A DNA stretch of 64,000 nt, taken from assembly GCF_900110295.1 (NCBI RefSeq), contig NZ_FODF01000001.1:1-64000 (forward strand), written 5' to 3'. The position numbers were made by a program, and so were the translations under genes. Source of the DNA: Peptostreptococcus russellii. GTDB lineage: Bacteria; Bacillota; Clostridia; Peptostreptococcales; Peptostreptococcaceae. Below are positions 44,481-54,150 of this stretch, piece after piece (position 1 is the stretch's first letter; the number at the start of each line of letters is the position of its first letter). Under the pieces are notes generated by a model, which saw only the letters and a program-made list of their open reading frames with translations, made no database searches and was not told the DNA's origin.

Positions 44481-45578
44481 ATGAAATTAGGAATTGTAGG
44501 ATTGCCAAATGTTGGTAAGAGTACTCTATTTAATGCAATTACACAGGCTGGAGCAGAATCTGCCAACTATCCTTTCTGTACAATAGATCCCAATGTGGGT
44601 GTAGTATCTGTACCAGATAGCAGATTAAATAAGCTTAAAGAACTTTATGATTCAAAGAAAATAGTACAGACTGCCATAGAGTTTGTTGATATTGCCGGTC
44701 TTGTAAAGGGTGCTTCAAAGGGAGAAGGACTAGGAAATAAGTTCTTATCAAATATCAGAGAAGTAGATGCAATAGTACACGTTGTAAGATGTTTTGAAGA
44801 TACAAATGTAGTACATGTTGACGGATCTATAGATTCATTAAGAGATATTGAAACTATAAATCTTGAACTTATATTCTCAGATGAGGAAATATTAGATAGA
44901 AGAATAACAAAAACTACTAAGGCTTTAAAGGCTGATAAAAAACTTCAGTCAGAGCTTGATATTTTAAACAAAGTAAAGGCAACTCTTGAAGAAGGCAAAA
45001 GTATAAGAACTATGGATTTAAGTGAAGATGAATGGGCATTTGTAAAGACTCTAGATCTTTTAAGTTCAAAGCCAGTTATATATGTTGCCAATGTTTCTGA
45101 AGATGATCTTGTAAATGATGGCGTTGACAATAAGATGGTAAAGGCTGTTAGAGAATTTGCAGCTACTGAAAACTCTGATGTAGTTGTAGTATCTGCTCAG
45201 ATAGAAGCTGAAATCGCAGAGTTAGAAACAGAAGAAGAAAAGATGGAATTTCTAGAAACACTAGGCTTAACACAGTCTGGTCTTGACAAGCTTATACAGT
45301 CTTCATATCACTTACTAGGATTAATTTCCTTCCTTACTGCTGGACCACAGGAAGTCAGAGCGTGGACAATAAAAAGAGGAATGAAGGCTCCACAGGCAGG
45401 TGGTAAGATACATTCAGATATAGAAAGAGGATTCATAAAGGCTGAAACAATTGCCTATGAAGATCTTATAGAACACGGTACGATGTCTGCTGCAAAAGAA
45501 AAGGGTCTTGTTAGACTTGAAGGAAAAGATTATGTAGTAAAAGACGGAGATGTAATACTATTTAAGTTTAATGTATAA
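44481..45578 (+). CDS. ychF: Redox-regulated ATPase YchF
   Basis: 365 residues. Obg-family P-loop protein that prefers ATP and associates with ribosomes. Visible: GLPNVGKST (7-15), switch regions YPFCTIDPN and DIAGLVKGASKGEGLGN, and a C-terminal TGS-like domain with LISFLTAGPQEVRAWTIK and GFIKAETIAYEDL. GGAGG before ATG 44481. Monocistronic. Confidence 0.96.
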   Translation: MKLGIVGLPNVGKSTLFNAITQAGAESANYPFCTIDPNVGVVSVPDSRLNKLKELYDSKKIVQTAIEFVDIAGLVKGASKGEGLGNKFLSNIREVDAIVHVVRCFEDTNVVHVDGSIDSLRDIETINLELIFSDEEILDRRITKTTKALKADKKLQSELDILNKVKATLEEGKSIRTMDLSEDEWAFVKTLDLLSSKPVIYVANVSEDDLVNDGVDNKMVKAVREFAATENSDVVVVSAQIEAEIAELETEEEKMEFLETLGLTQSGLDKLIQSSYHLLGLISFLTAGPQEVRAWTIKRGMKAPQAGGKIHSDIERGFIKAETIAYEDLIEHGTMSAAKEKGLVRLEGKDYVVKDGDVILFKFNV

Positions 45579-45623
45579 AATTTAATATAGGAAAAGTATT
45601 TAGGTTATAACCTATAAAATGAA

Positions 45624-45659
45624 AAATTCTTGTCAATTAATATGACAAGAATTTTTTTA
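45624..45659. terminator. Bidirectional terminator between ychF and nagA
   Basis: AAATTCTTGTCA / TGACAAGAATTT with a 7-nt loop and a T-run; the minus-strand side ends in TTTTTCA, so it can serve both genes. Confidence 0.85.
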
Positions 45660-45662
45660 TTA

Positions 45663-46796
45663 TTATTTAACTTTTTTTCCATCAAGAAAAACTGCTTCTA
45701 AATCATAATTTTTATTTAAAACTACTAAATCAGCTTCTCTACCTATTGCTATTTTTCCACAGATATTATCAATTCCAACAGATTTTGCTGGGACAAGAGA
45801 TGCCATTTGAATAGCTTCAAAAGGTGAAGCAATTCCCCAATTAATTACATTTTTAAGTCCGTCTTTAAGTTTAAGAATAGATCCTGCAAGATTTCCGCTT
45901 TCAAGTCTTGCTGTTCCATCTGCAACCTTAACATCAAAATGACCTAGCTTGTAGTCACCGTCTTTCATTCCGCCAGCCATCATACAGTCTGTAATAAGAG
46001 CTACACTTTGGCAACCTCTACATTTCATAACAACATCAGCTGCAGCAGGGTGAACGTGATGTCCATCACATATTAGTTCAGCATAAACATTGTCAAGTGT
46101 AAGCGCAGCACCAGCAACTCCAGGATTTCTATGATGAAGAGGGCTCATAGCATTGTAAGTATGTACAAAAATATTTGCTCCAGCGTCAACTGCTGATTTA
46201 GCCTGATCATAACTTGCATCAGTGTGTCCTATTGCTACATAAACGCCTATTTTTCTTGCTTCTTTTATAAATTCCTCAGAGCCCTCTAATTCTGGAGCAA
46301 TAGCAATTTTTTTAATAAGACCACCTGAAAGTTCTTGCCATTTTTTTAGCTTTTCTATATCAGGGTTTGAGAAGCAATTAGGATCTTGAGCACCCTTGTA
46401 TTTTAGTGAAAAGAAAGGACCTTCAAGAAAAATACCTCTTATTTTTGCACCCTTGCAATTATCTTTATTGTCACCTACAACCTTTACAGCTTCATTTAAA
46501 TTTTCAGTTGTATCAGTAAGCGTAGTTGGTAAAAAAGATGTAACTCCGATTTTTAGAATTTCATCGCTGATAATTTCTAAACCTTTTGCATCTTTGTCCA
46601 TTATGTCGTGTCCTGAATAACCATGGATATGTGTGTCTACAAATCCAGGTCCAATAATGGAGTCACCGTAATCAATACAATCTTCAAGCTTATCTGAGCT
46701 TTCAAGTATAGATTTTATTTTGCCATTATCTATTTCAAGTGCACCGTTTTCAAGGACTCTATCTTCTAGTACGATATATTTAGATTTTATAAACAT
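45663..46796 (-). CDS. nagA: N-acetylglucosamine-6-phosphate deacetylase
   Basis: 377 residues, amidohydrolase fold. Deacetylates GlcNAc-6-P, feeding recycled wall sugars to glycolysis or back to UDP-GlcNAc. Motifs: PGFVDTHIHGYSGHD, FLEGPFFS, AIGHTDAS, HTYNAMSPLHHRNPG, CDGHHVHP and LITDCMMAGG. ATG 46796 has GGAGG 7 nt upstream; the longer frame from 46844 has none. No nagB is adjacent. Confidence 0.94.
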   Translation of the reverse strand: MFIKSKYIVLEDRVLENGALEIDNGKIKSILESSDKLEDCIDYGDSIIGPGFVDTHIHGYSGHDIMDKDAKGLEIISDEILKIGVTSFLPTTLTDTTENLNEAVKVVGDNKDNCKGAKIRGIFLEGPFFSLKYKGAQDPNCFSNPDIEKLKKWQELSGGLIKKIAIAPELEGSEEFIKEARKIGVYVAIGHTDASYDQAKSAVDAGANIFVHTYNAMSPLHHRNPGVAGAALTLDNVYAELICDGHHVHPAAADVVMKCRGCQSVALITDCMMAGGMKDGDYKLGHFDVKVADGTARLESGNLAGSILKLKDGLKNVINWGIASPFEAIQMASLVPAKSVGIDNICGKIAIGREADLVVLNKNYDLEAVFLDGKKVK

Positions 46797-47197
46797 TCCT
46801 CTACCTCCAAACCTTAAATCTCTTGATTTCATTATACAACCCATAAAAAAAAATTACAACATAAAGTGAATATATTTTTCATTTTGTATGAAAATAATAA
46901 AAAATAAAAAGAATATAAAATGAAATTCAGATAAAAAGAAATATTTAAGCCTAACTAAGCATGAAAATAGACTGTTTCAAGCAACTTCAAAAAAAGTTTG
47001 AAAAAAATAAAAAGTAAAAATTAATTTCAAAAAATGAATAGACCGTACTTTATTACAAGGATATTAATTAGAAATATATTAATAAAAAATATTATAAAAA
47101 TATAAGTTTTGAAAAGTATGTATATATGTTAAAGAATTAAAATTAATAAATGAAAAAGAAATAATATTAAAGGTATATCTAATTAATATCAGGTATG
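46797..47197. other. Non-coding gap upstream of nagA and the M16 operon
   Basis: About 400 nt of AT-rich sequence. On the minus strand TTGTATAATG near 46838 is a probable nagA -10. No ORF with a ribosome site and no known RNA motif is seen. Confidence 0.45.
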
Positions 47198-47232
47198 GGT
47201 GAATTCACCTAAGCTAAAATTTATGATATAAT
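47198..47232 (+). promoter_or_regulatory. Promoter with overlapping perfect palindrome, M16 operon
   Basis: -35-like TTCACC (47204-47209), 17-nt spacer, -10 TATAAT (47227-47232). The 12-bp palindrome GGTGAATTCACC (47198-47209) covers the -35, suggesting a regulator site. Confidence 0.5.
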
Positions 47233-47340
47233 AATATAATGGTTAAATGAGACGCATATATAAAAGAAAAATATTTATTTGTTGTTAGAGTTGTTAGAAA
47301 TATGTGTCTAATAAGATTTAAAAATAAGGAGAATGGTAGT

Positions 47341-48600
47341 ATGTCCGATATTAATGTATTTGACTTGGATAGAGGGGTTACACTTGCTCTTATAAAAAAT
47401 CCAAAGTTTAAATCTAATTTAATTTCTATATATTTTGCTAGAAATTTAAAAAAAGAAGAGGTTACTAAAATATCTCTATTATGTAATATGATGTCAATAG
47501 GGAGCAAGAAGTATCCAACAATGAAAGAAATATCAAGAAAAATGGATGAACTATATGGTTTATCAATGAATATGGGAGTGAGTAAGCATGGTGAAAAATC
47601 CCTTACATTTTTCAAGTTTTTAAGTGTATCTGATGACTATTTAGATGAGCCTATTTTTGAAGATGTTATTGATTTTATAAATGAAATCGTAAATAGACCC
47701 TTTATAGTAGATGGTGAGTTTAATCCGTCTATGATAGAAATAGAAAAAAATGCACTAAAAGATGAAATAGAAGCTAGAATAAACGATAAAAAATCATATG
47801 CCTTGTTGAGATGTATTGAAGAAATGTGTGAAGGTGAACCATATTCAATAGATCAGACTGGTTATGTAGATGATTTGAAATCTATAACAGCAAAGGATAT
47901 TGCTGATACATATTATGACTTTATCTCTACATCTAATATATATATAAGTATAGAAGGTGATTTTAATGAAGATAGAGTTTTAGAAATATGCAAAAATAAA
48001 TTTAAGTTTAACAGAGGAAATATAGAAAGTATAAAAAGAGAAGAGATATTTAAAATTCCAGAAAATATTACTTATACTACAGAAATAATGGGTATGCAAC
48101 AAGGTAAGCTAGTGATGGGCTATAGAACTATGGTCGATTATAAAGACTATAAGAAATATTATAGTCTAATGGTTGGAAATAGTATATTTGGAGGTGGACC
48201 TCATTCAAAGCTATTTAACAATGTAAGAGAAAAGGAAAGTATGTGTTATTATGCTCATTCAACTTTGGAAAAGTCAAAAGGTTTAATGCTTGTAAGTTCA
48301 GGTATAGAATTAGATCTTTATGAAAAGGCATTGAAACTTGTTACAAAAGAACTCGATGACGTAAAAAATGGCAATTTTAGTGATAAGGATATTGAAAATG
48401 CTAAGAAGAGTATATTAAATACATTTAGAGCTTCTCATGACTCCATTTCTGGAGAATCTGATTTTACTTATAATCAATTTATAAGCGATACGAATTTGAA
48501 GTTTGAAGAGGTTACAGATTATATATCAGGAGTAAGTAGAGAAGACATTGTAGAAGCAATGAAAAACATAGTAGAAGATACAGTTTATTATATAAAATAA
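47341..48600 (+). CDS. M16-family peptidase homologue, YmfF-like, without the zinc motif
   Basis: 419 residues with the two-lobe M16 layout (SLTFFKFLSVSDDYLDEPIF; later GNSIFGGGPHSKLFNNVREK). The HxxEH zinc motif is absent from its N-terminal lobe, so it is probably the non-catalytic partner of the next gene, as in YmfF/YmfH pairs of Bacillota. ATG 47341 has AAGGAG 9 nt upstream; the frame opens 13 codons earlier without a good site. First gene of the lgt/cell-wall run. Confidence 0.85.
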   Translation: MSDINVFDLDRGVTLALIKNPKFKSNLISIYFARNLKKEEVTKISLLCNMMSIGSKKYPTMKEISRKMDELYGLSMNMGVSKHGEKSLTFFKFLSVSDDYLDEPIFEDVIDFINEIVNRPFIVDGEFNPSMIEIEKNALKDEIEARINDKKSYALLRCIEEMCEGEPYSIDQTGYVDDLKSITAKDIADTYYDFISTSNIYISIEGDFNEDRVLEICKNKFKFNRGNIESIKREEIFKIPENITYTTEIMGMQQGKLVMGYRTMVDYKDYKKYYSLMVGNSIFGGGPHSKLFNNVREKESMCYYAHSTLEKSKGLMLVSSGIELDLYEKALKLVTKELDDVKNGNFSDKDIENAKKSILNTFRASHDSISGESDFTYNQFISDTNLKFEEVTDYISGVSREDIVEAMKNIVEDTVYYIK

Positions 48601-48627
48601 ATAGTATTCTAGGTTAGGAGGAAGTCT

Positions 48628-49932
48628 GTGAAAAAGATTTATAATGATGTTATAAATGAAGAACTTTATTATGAAAAAGCAAAAAATGGACTTGAAGTTT
48701 TTTTTATACCCAAGAAGGGTTTTGCAAATAAATATGCAGTATTGGGAGTGGATTTTGGATCAAATGATTTGGAGTTTATTCCGATTGGAGAAACAGAAAG
48801 TATTAGGGTAAATGAGGGAATTGCTCATTTCTTAGAACATAAAATGTTTGAACAACCAGATGGAAGTAACGCTTTTGGAAGTTTTGCAGAAAATGGTGCA
48901 AATGCAAATGCCTTTACTGGATTTGGAATGACAGCATATTTGTTCTCTGCTACGGAGTCATTCTATCCATCTTTGAAGCATTTAATTGAATATGTTCAGA
49001 CACCTTATTATACAGATGAAAATGTTAATAAAGAAAAAGGGATAATTGCCCAAGAAATAAAAATGTATGAAGATGATCCGAGTTGGAATGTATACTTGAA
49101 TTGTTTAAAGGCGATGTATTCTAAACACCATACAAATATTGATATAGCAGGAACAGTAGAAAGTATAAATAAAATAACACCAGAAGAATTATACAAATGC
49201 TATAATACTTTTTACAATCCTGCAAATATGAAGTTGTTTATTGTAGGTGATTTAGATGCTAAAATACTTATGGATACAATTAATGAAGTCAATAATTTGG
49301 AGATTAATTCAGATGAAAATATAGTAAGGATAACAGAAGAAGAGCCTGAAGAAATAAATAAAAAGTTAATTGTTGAAAAATATACAGTATCTATGCCTAT
49401 TTTTTACATAGGCTATAAAGATAAGTTTGAAGATTTGGAAGCTAGAGATAGCTTGAAAAGAGAAATAGTTACAGATATTCTTTTCGATATTATTTTCTCT
49501 GCAAGTGGTGAACTTTATCAGCAACTTTATAATGAGGAATTAGCAGTTGGAGGAATTTCCGGTGGATATCTTTGTCAAAAGGATTGTGCATATGCAATAG
49601 CTGCAGGTGCATCTAGAGATCCTATAGAACTCAAAAAAAGAGTGGATAAATATATAGAAGAACTTAGAAAAACAGGTATAGATGAATATGAATTTGATAT
49701 AACTAAGAAAAAGAAAATAGGAAAATTTTTAAAGTCTTTTGATTCAATTACATATATAGCGGATAATTTTTTAAATTATATGTTTAGAGGGATAAACTTC
49801 CTAGAATATCTAGAAGTTCTTAAAGAAGTTGAAATAGAAGATGTTACAGAAAGACTTGATGAATTTTTCAAAGAGGAAAGTAGCGTCCTTTCAATAGTAG
49901 AGCCTAGAGAACAGGAAATCGAAATAAAATAG
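48628..49932 (+). CDS. M16-family zinc peptidase, YmfH-like
   Basis: 434 residues. The inverted zinc motif HFLEH (67-71) lies in GIAHFLEHKMFEQPDGSNAF, followed by NANAFTGFGMTAYLFSAT, both typical of YmfH. It should be the catalytic half of a heterodimer with the upstream protein, degrading small peptides. GTG 48628 has AGGAGG 6 nt upstream. It lies 27 nt after its partner and 24 nt before lgt. Confidence 0.9.
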   Translation: MKKIYNDVINEELYYEKAKNGLEVFFIPKKGFANKYAVLGVDFGSNDLEFIPIGETESIRVNEGIAHFLEHKMFEQPDGSNAFGSFAENGANANAFTGFGMTAYLFSATESFYPSLKHLIEYVQTPYYTDENVNKEKGIIAQEIKMYEDDPSWNVYLNCLKAMYSKHHTNIDIAGTVESINKITPEELYKCYNTFYNPANMKLFIVGDLDAKILMDTINEVNNLEINSDENIVRITEEEPEEINKKLIVEKYTVSMPIFYIGYKDKFEDLEARDSLKREIVTDILFDIIFSASGELYQQLYNEELAVGGISGGYLCQKDCAYAIAAGASRDPIELKKRVDKYIEELRKTGIDEYEFDITKKKKIGKFLKSFDSITYIADNFLNYMFRGINFLEYLEVLKEVEIEDVTERLDEFFKEESSVLSIVEPREQEIEIK

Positions 49933-49956
49933 AAAGAAATTTACGGAGGATATAGT

Positions 49957-50694
49957 TTGGATAGAGTAGCATTTTCCTTATTTGGGATAGACGTAATGTG
50001 GTATGGAATATTCATAGCCATAGGAATGATGTTAGCAGTTGGCATAGCAGTGAAAGAAAGTAAAAGAGTTGGCTTAAAAGAAGAAGATATAATGGATTTA
50101 GCCTTGTTTTTAATTCCTTTAGGAGTATTGGGGGCTAGAATTTATTATGTGATATTTAGTTGGGATCAATATTCTGGCAATCTTATGGATATTTTGAATA
50201 TAAGAGGTGGTGGCTTAGCTATACACGGTGGAATAATAGCAGGAATATTAACTGGATTTGTATTTTCTAGAATCAAGAAGATAGATTTCTTCAAACTTGC
50301 AGATACCGTTGTTTTAGGAGTCCCACTTGCTCAATCAATAGGAAGATGGGGAAATTTTGTAAATCAAGAAGCTCATGGTGGACCAACAGACCTTCCATGG
50401 GGTATAATGATAGACGGTCAAAAAGTACATCCGACTTTTCTTTATGAGTCAATATGGGATTTACTAATATTTCTTTTTATATTTTTAAGAAGAAAAAAGA
50501 AAAAATATGAAGGTAGTATAATAGTTGAATATATAACACTTTATTCATTAGGAAGATTTTTTATAGAAGGTTTGAGAACAGATTCTCTTATGTTAGGTCC
50601 TATAAGAATGGCTCAGTTTGTAAGTCTTCTTGGAGTAGTTGTTGGAGTAGTCCTTCATATAATTTTATCAAAAAGGAGTAAAAATGGAATTTAA
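49957..50694 (+). CDS. lgt: Prolipoprotein diacylglyceryl transferase
   Basis: 245 residues, seven membrane spans. Attaches diacylglycerol to the lipobox cysteine of prolipoproteins such as PotD and the two DUF3798-like proteins here. The signature [13 protein letters not shown] starts near 129; [14 protein letters not shown] and the C-terminal EGLRTDSLM are typical. TTG 49957 has GGAGG 7 nt upstream. Its 3' end overlaps rsmH by 11 nt. Confidence 0.95.
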   Translation: MDRVAFSLFGIDVMWYGIFIAIGMMLAVGIAVKESKRVGLKEEDIMDLALFLIPLGVLGARIYYVIFSWDQYSGNLMDILNIRGGGLAIHGGIIAGILTGFVFSRIKKIDFFKLADTVVLGVPLAQSIGRWGNFVNQEAHGGPTDLPWGIMIDGQKVHPTFLYESIWDLLIFLFIFLRRKKKKYEGSIIVEYITLYSLGRFFIEGLRTDSLMLGPIRMAQFVSLLGVVVGVVLHIILSKRSKNGI

Positions 50695-51619
50695 GCATGT
50701 TTCGGTACTTTTAAATGAGTGCATAGATAATTTAAATATAAAAAAAGACGGAATTTATGTAGACTGTACTATGGGTGGTGCAGGGCATAGTAAAGAAATA
50801 GCCAAAAGACTTTCAGGGAATGGTAGACTGATCTGCTTTGATCAAGATATAAATGCTATAAATGTAGCTAAGGAAAGACTTGCAGAATTTGGTGATAAGG
50901 TAACAATAGTACATAGTAATTTTGAAAATATAAAAGAAGAAATAGAAAAGTTAGGAATAGACGGAATAGATGGAGTTTTAGCAGATCTTGGGGTTTCATC
51001 TCATCAACTAGATGAGGCCTCAAGAGGATTTTCCTATATGAATGATGCGGCTCTTGATATGAGAATGGATAACAGATGTAAGTATTCTGCTTGGGATGTT
51101 GTCAATGAATACTCAGAGGAAGAACTTCACAGAATTATAAAAGAATATGGAGAGGAAAATTGGGCAAAGAGGATTGCAAAGTTTATAGTTGAAGCAAGAG
51201 AGGAAAAATCTATAGACACTACCTATGAACTTGTAGAGATAATAAAGAAAGCAATTCCTAAAAAAGCTAGAATAGATGGCCCCCACCCAGCGAAAAGAAC
51301 TTTTCAAGCTATAAGAATAGAAGTAAACAATGAGCTTGGAGTTATAAGTAAGATGATAGACGATGCAGTATCTATAATGAATCCAGCTGGTAGAATATGT
51401 ATAATTACTTTCCACTCACTTGAAGACAGAATTGTAAAGAAGGAATTTAAATATCTTAGTCTAGATTGTATTTGTCCAGCAGAGATGCCATTTTGTCAAT
51501 GTGATAAAAAAAGTGAAGTGAAGATTATTACTAGAAAGCCTATACTTCCTACCGCAGAGGAAATAGAAGTTAATCCAAGGTCTAGAAGTGCAAAATTAAG
51601 GGTGGCAGAAAAAAAGTAA
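50684..51619 (+). CDS. rsmH: 16S rRNA (cytosine1402-N4)-methyltransferase
   Basis: 311 residues (MraW). Methylates C1402 in the ribosomal decoding centre. SAM motif [14 protein letters not shown] (26-39), [34 protein letters not shown] and [10 protein letters not shown] are characteristic. It starts inside lgt with AAAGGAG upstream of ATG 50684. In most Bacillota ftsL and a PBP follow; here murF follows after 134 nt, and no mraZ precedes. Confidence 0.96.
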   Translation: MEFKHVSVLLNECIDNLNIKKDGIYVDCTMGGAGHSKEIAKRLSGNGRLICFDQDINAINVAKERLAEFGDKVTIVHSNFENIKEEIEKLGIDGIDGVLADLGVSSHQLDEASRGFSYMNDAALDMRMDNRCKYSAWDVVNEYSEEELHRIIKEYGEENWAKRIAKFIVEAREEKSIDTTYELVEIIKKAIPKKARIDGPHPAKRTFQAIRIEVNNELGVISKMIDDAVSIMNPAGRICIITFHSLEDRIVKKEFKYLSLDCICPAEMPFCQCDKKSEVKIITRKPILPTAEEIEVNPRSRSAKLRVAEKK

Positions 51620-51753
51620 AACTGGTAATATAATATATGTTAAAAAACAGCTTTTAGTAAAAAAATATTGAAAAAAATTGCATTATTTAATAATATATGT
51701 ATATGTGACTTTTGCAAAATAAGTTATTTAAAAGCGAAAATTAGGAGGAAAAG

Positions 51754-53163
51754 ATGATTAGCTTAACAGTTGAAGAAATATTGAAATCAACAGAAGGCAA
51801 ATTAATCTGTGGTGATAATAATTATGAGATCAAAAAAATAGTTATAGACAGCAGAGAAGCCGATGAAAGTTCAATGTTTGTAGCTATATTGGGTGAGAGC
51901 CAAAATGGACATAAGTATATAAAATCAGCATATGATTTAGGCTGCAGAGCATTTTTGATCAGTGACGAATCTTTTTTAACAGAAGAGTTGGAAGGCTCTT
52001 CAGTGATCAAAGTAGAAAATACTGAGATAGGACTTGGGAAAATAGCCAAGTATTATAGAGGTGCATTTGATATCCCAGTAATAGGAGTTACGGGAAGTGT
52101 TGGAAAAACAACGACAAGAGATATGATTTATTCTGTTGTTTCAAACAATTTCAAAACTCTAAAAAATGAAAAGAATTTAAATAATCAATTTGGTGTTCCG
52201 CTTACACTGTTCAATTTAAATAGAGAGCATGAGTGTGCAGTAATTGAGATGGGTATGTGCGGATTTGGAGAAATAGAATATCTTGTAGATATAGTAAGAC
52301 CTAAAATAGGTGTAATATCAAATATAGGTATGTCTCACATTGAGCTTCTTGGTTCACAAGAAGGAATATTCAAAGCAAAGATGGAAATAACAACTTACTT
52401 TGATGAAGGATCTACCCTTATCGTAAACGGAGATGACAAATTCCTTTCACAAGTTTATAAAGATTATTTAGACGGTGATAAGGAAGGATATACTGTATAT
52501 TCTTTTGGAAAAAATAAAAATAATACAATTTCTTTAGTGAAGACAGAGGTTTTGGGAGAAGAATCTACTGTGTTTACCGTTAAAATTGAAGGAATTGAAG
52601 ATCAAATTAAATTTAAAATACCGACAGTTGGAGAACATAATATATATAATGCAATGTCTGCTATACTTGTTGGTATTGCAATGGGAATGAATTTTGATGA
52701 TATAAGAAGTGGTCTTATGAATTTCACTCCTACAAAAGATAGACAAGATATAATTAAAACTGATAAATACACTATTATCAATGATGTATATAATGCAAGT
52801 CCAGATTCTATGATAGCGTCTCTTAAAGTTCTAAAGCTTTACGACACAAGGAGAGTTGCCATATTTGGCGATTGTCTTGAGATGGGAGAATTTGCAGAAG
52901 AAGGTCACAGAAAAGTAGGTCTTCAAGCTACAGATAAAGTAGATGTTATAATTACTACAGGAGAAGCAGCAAAGTTTATTGGAATAGAAGCAAAGGAAAG
53001 AGGCTTTGATTTAAGCAAGGTATATCACTTTGATACAAAGGAAGAGTTAATAGACTCACTTGATGGTATAGTGAAAGATGGCGATACTATTTTAGTAAAG
53101 GCATCAAGGGGTATGAAATTTGAAGATATAGTTAGTCATCTAGAAGGAGGTTGTAAATGCTAG
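51754..53163 (+). CDS. murF: UDP-MurNAc-tripeptide-D-Ala-D-Ala ligase
   Basis: 469 residues. Joins D-Ala-D-Ala to the tripeptide precursor. ATP loop GVTGSVGKTTTRDM (~110-123), LKNEKNLNNQFGVPLTL, VIEMGMCGFGEI and NDVYNASPDSM identify MurF. AGGAGG precedes ATG 51754; the 3' end overlaps mraY by 7 nt, indicating coupling. Confidence 0.96.
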   Translation: MISLTVEEILKSTEGKLICGDNNYEIKKIVIDSREADESSMFVAILGESQNGHKYIKSAYDLGCRAFLISDESFLTEELEGSSVIKVENTEIGLGKIAKYYRGAFDIPVIGVTGSVGKTTTRDMIYSVVSNNFKTLKNEKNLNNQFGVPLTLFNLNREHECAVIEMGMCGFGEIEYLVDIVRPKIGVISNIGMSHIELLGSQEGIFKAKMEITTYFDEGSTLIVNGDDKFLSQVYKDYLDGDKEGYTVYSFGKNKNNTISLVKTEVLGEESTVFTVKIEGIEDQIKFKIPTVGEHNIYNAMSAILVGIAMGMNFDDIRSGLMNFTPTKDRQDIIKTDKYTIINDVYNASPDSMIASLKVLKLYDTRRVAIFGDCLEMGEFAEEGHRKVGLQATDKVDVIITTGEAAKFIGIEAKERGFDLSKVYHFDTKEELIDSLDGIVKDGDTILVKASRGMKFEDIVSHLEGGCKC

Positions 53164-54122
53164 GATTTAAAGAGTTAACACTGACAGCCATAATAGCATT
53201 TGTACTAGTAATGGCAATGGGACCTATAGTAGTTCCATTTCTACATAAATTTAAGTTTGGTCAAACGGTAAGAGATGATGGACCACAGTCACATTTAAAG
53301 AAAAATGGTACTCCAACAATGGGTGGAGTGATGATGATAATATCAATACTTATAACAACATTATTAAGAGCTAAGCTAAGTACGGAAATACTTATGGCTT
53401 TATTATGTATGTTCGGATTTGGTATGGTAGGATTTATAGATGACTTTATAAAGATAAAGATGACTAGATCTTTAGGTCTTACTGCAATCCAAAAAATAGT
53501 TTTACAAGTAGCCTTAGCATTAATTATTTCAATGTATAAGTTCAAAACAATAGGAAGTGGAGTTCAATTTGTAGTTCCATTTTCTCAAGCAGGAATAAAT
53601 ATAGGCATTTTCTATATTCCAGTTATGCTTGTAGTAATATTGGGAACAGTTAATGCAGTAAACTTAACAGACGGATTAGATGGTCTAGCTAGTGGTATAA
53701 CGGCTATAGTTTCTACATTCTTCGTATTATTTGCATTTGTAATAGCTAATAATGCGGGTATATCTCAAATGGCAGCAGCCACTTTAGGAGCTTGTATAGG
53801 CTTTATGTGGTTTAACGTTAATCCTGCCAAGGTATTTATGGGGGACACTGGTTCTATGGCACTAGGAGGTGCTGTAACAGCTTTTGCTTTGTTTACAAAC
53901 TCTGTTCTTATTATACCTATAGTAGGAGGTATATATTTTGCAGAGGCGCTATCTGTTATAATACAGGTACTTTATTACAAGAAAACTAAAAAAAGAATAT
54001 TTAAAATGGCACCGCTTCATCATCACTATGAACAGTGTGGATGGCCTGAAACAAAGGTAGTATTCATTTTCTGGATAGTATCTGTAGTTTTAGCATGGAT
54101 TGGTGTAGTGGCAATGTTTTAG
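53157..54122 (+). CDS. mraY: Phospho-MurNAc-pentapeptide transferase
   Basis: 321 residues, ten membrane spans. Moves phospho-MurNAc-pentapeptide to undecaprenyl phosphate, forming lipid I. Catalytic aspartates sit in FIDDFIKI and NAVNLTDGLDGLA; FMGDTGSMALG and MAPLHHHYEQCGWPE are diagnostic. GGAGG precedes ATG 53157, inside the murF end. Confidence 0.97.
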   Translation: MLGFKELTLTAIIAFVLVMAMGPIVVPFLHKFKFGQTVRDDGPQSHLKKNGTPTMGGVMMIISILITTLLRAKLSTEILMALLCMFGFGMVGFIDDFIKIKMTRSLGLTAIQKIVLQVALALIISMYKFKTIGSGVQFVVPFSQAGINIGIFYIPVMLVVILGTVNAVNLTDGLDGLASGITAIVSTFFVLFAFVIANNAGISQMAAATLGACIGFMWFNVNPAKVFMGDTGSMALGGAVTAFALFTNSVLIIPIVGGIYFAEALSVIIQVLYYKKTKKRIFKMAPLHHHYEQCGWPETKVVFIFWIVSVVLAWIGVVAMF

Positions 54123-54150
54123 GTAAAAATTCGAATAGAGGTGACATATT

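Noticed and set aside
47302-47340. Upstream ATG 47302 as start of the first M16 gene
   Set aside because: No ribosome site; AAGGAG lies inside that extension and is correctly spaced for ATG 47341.
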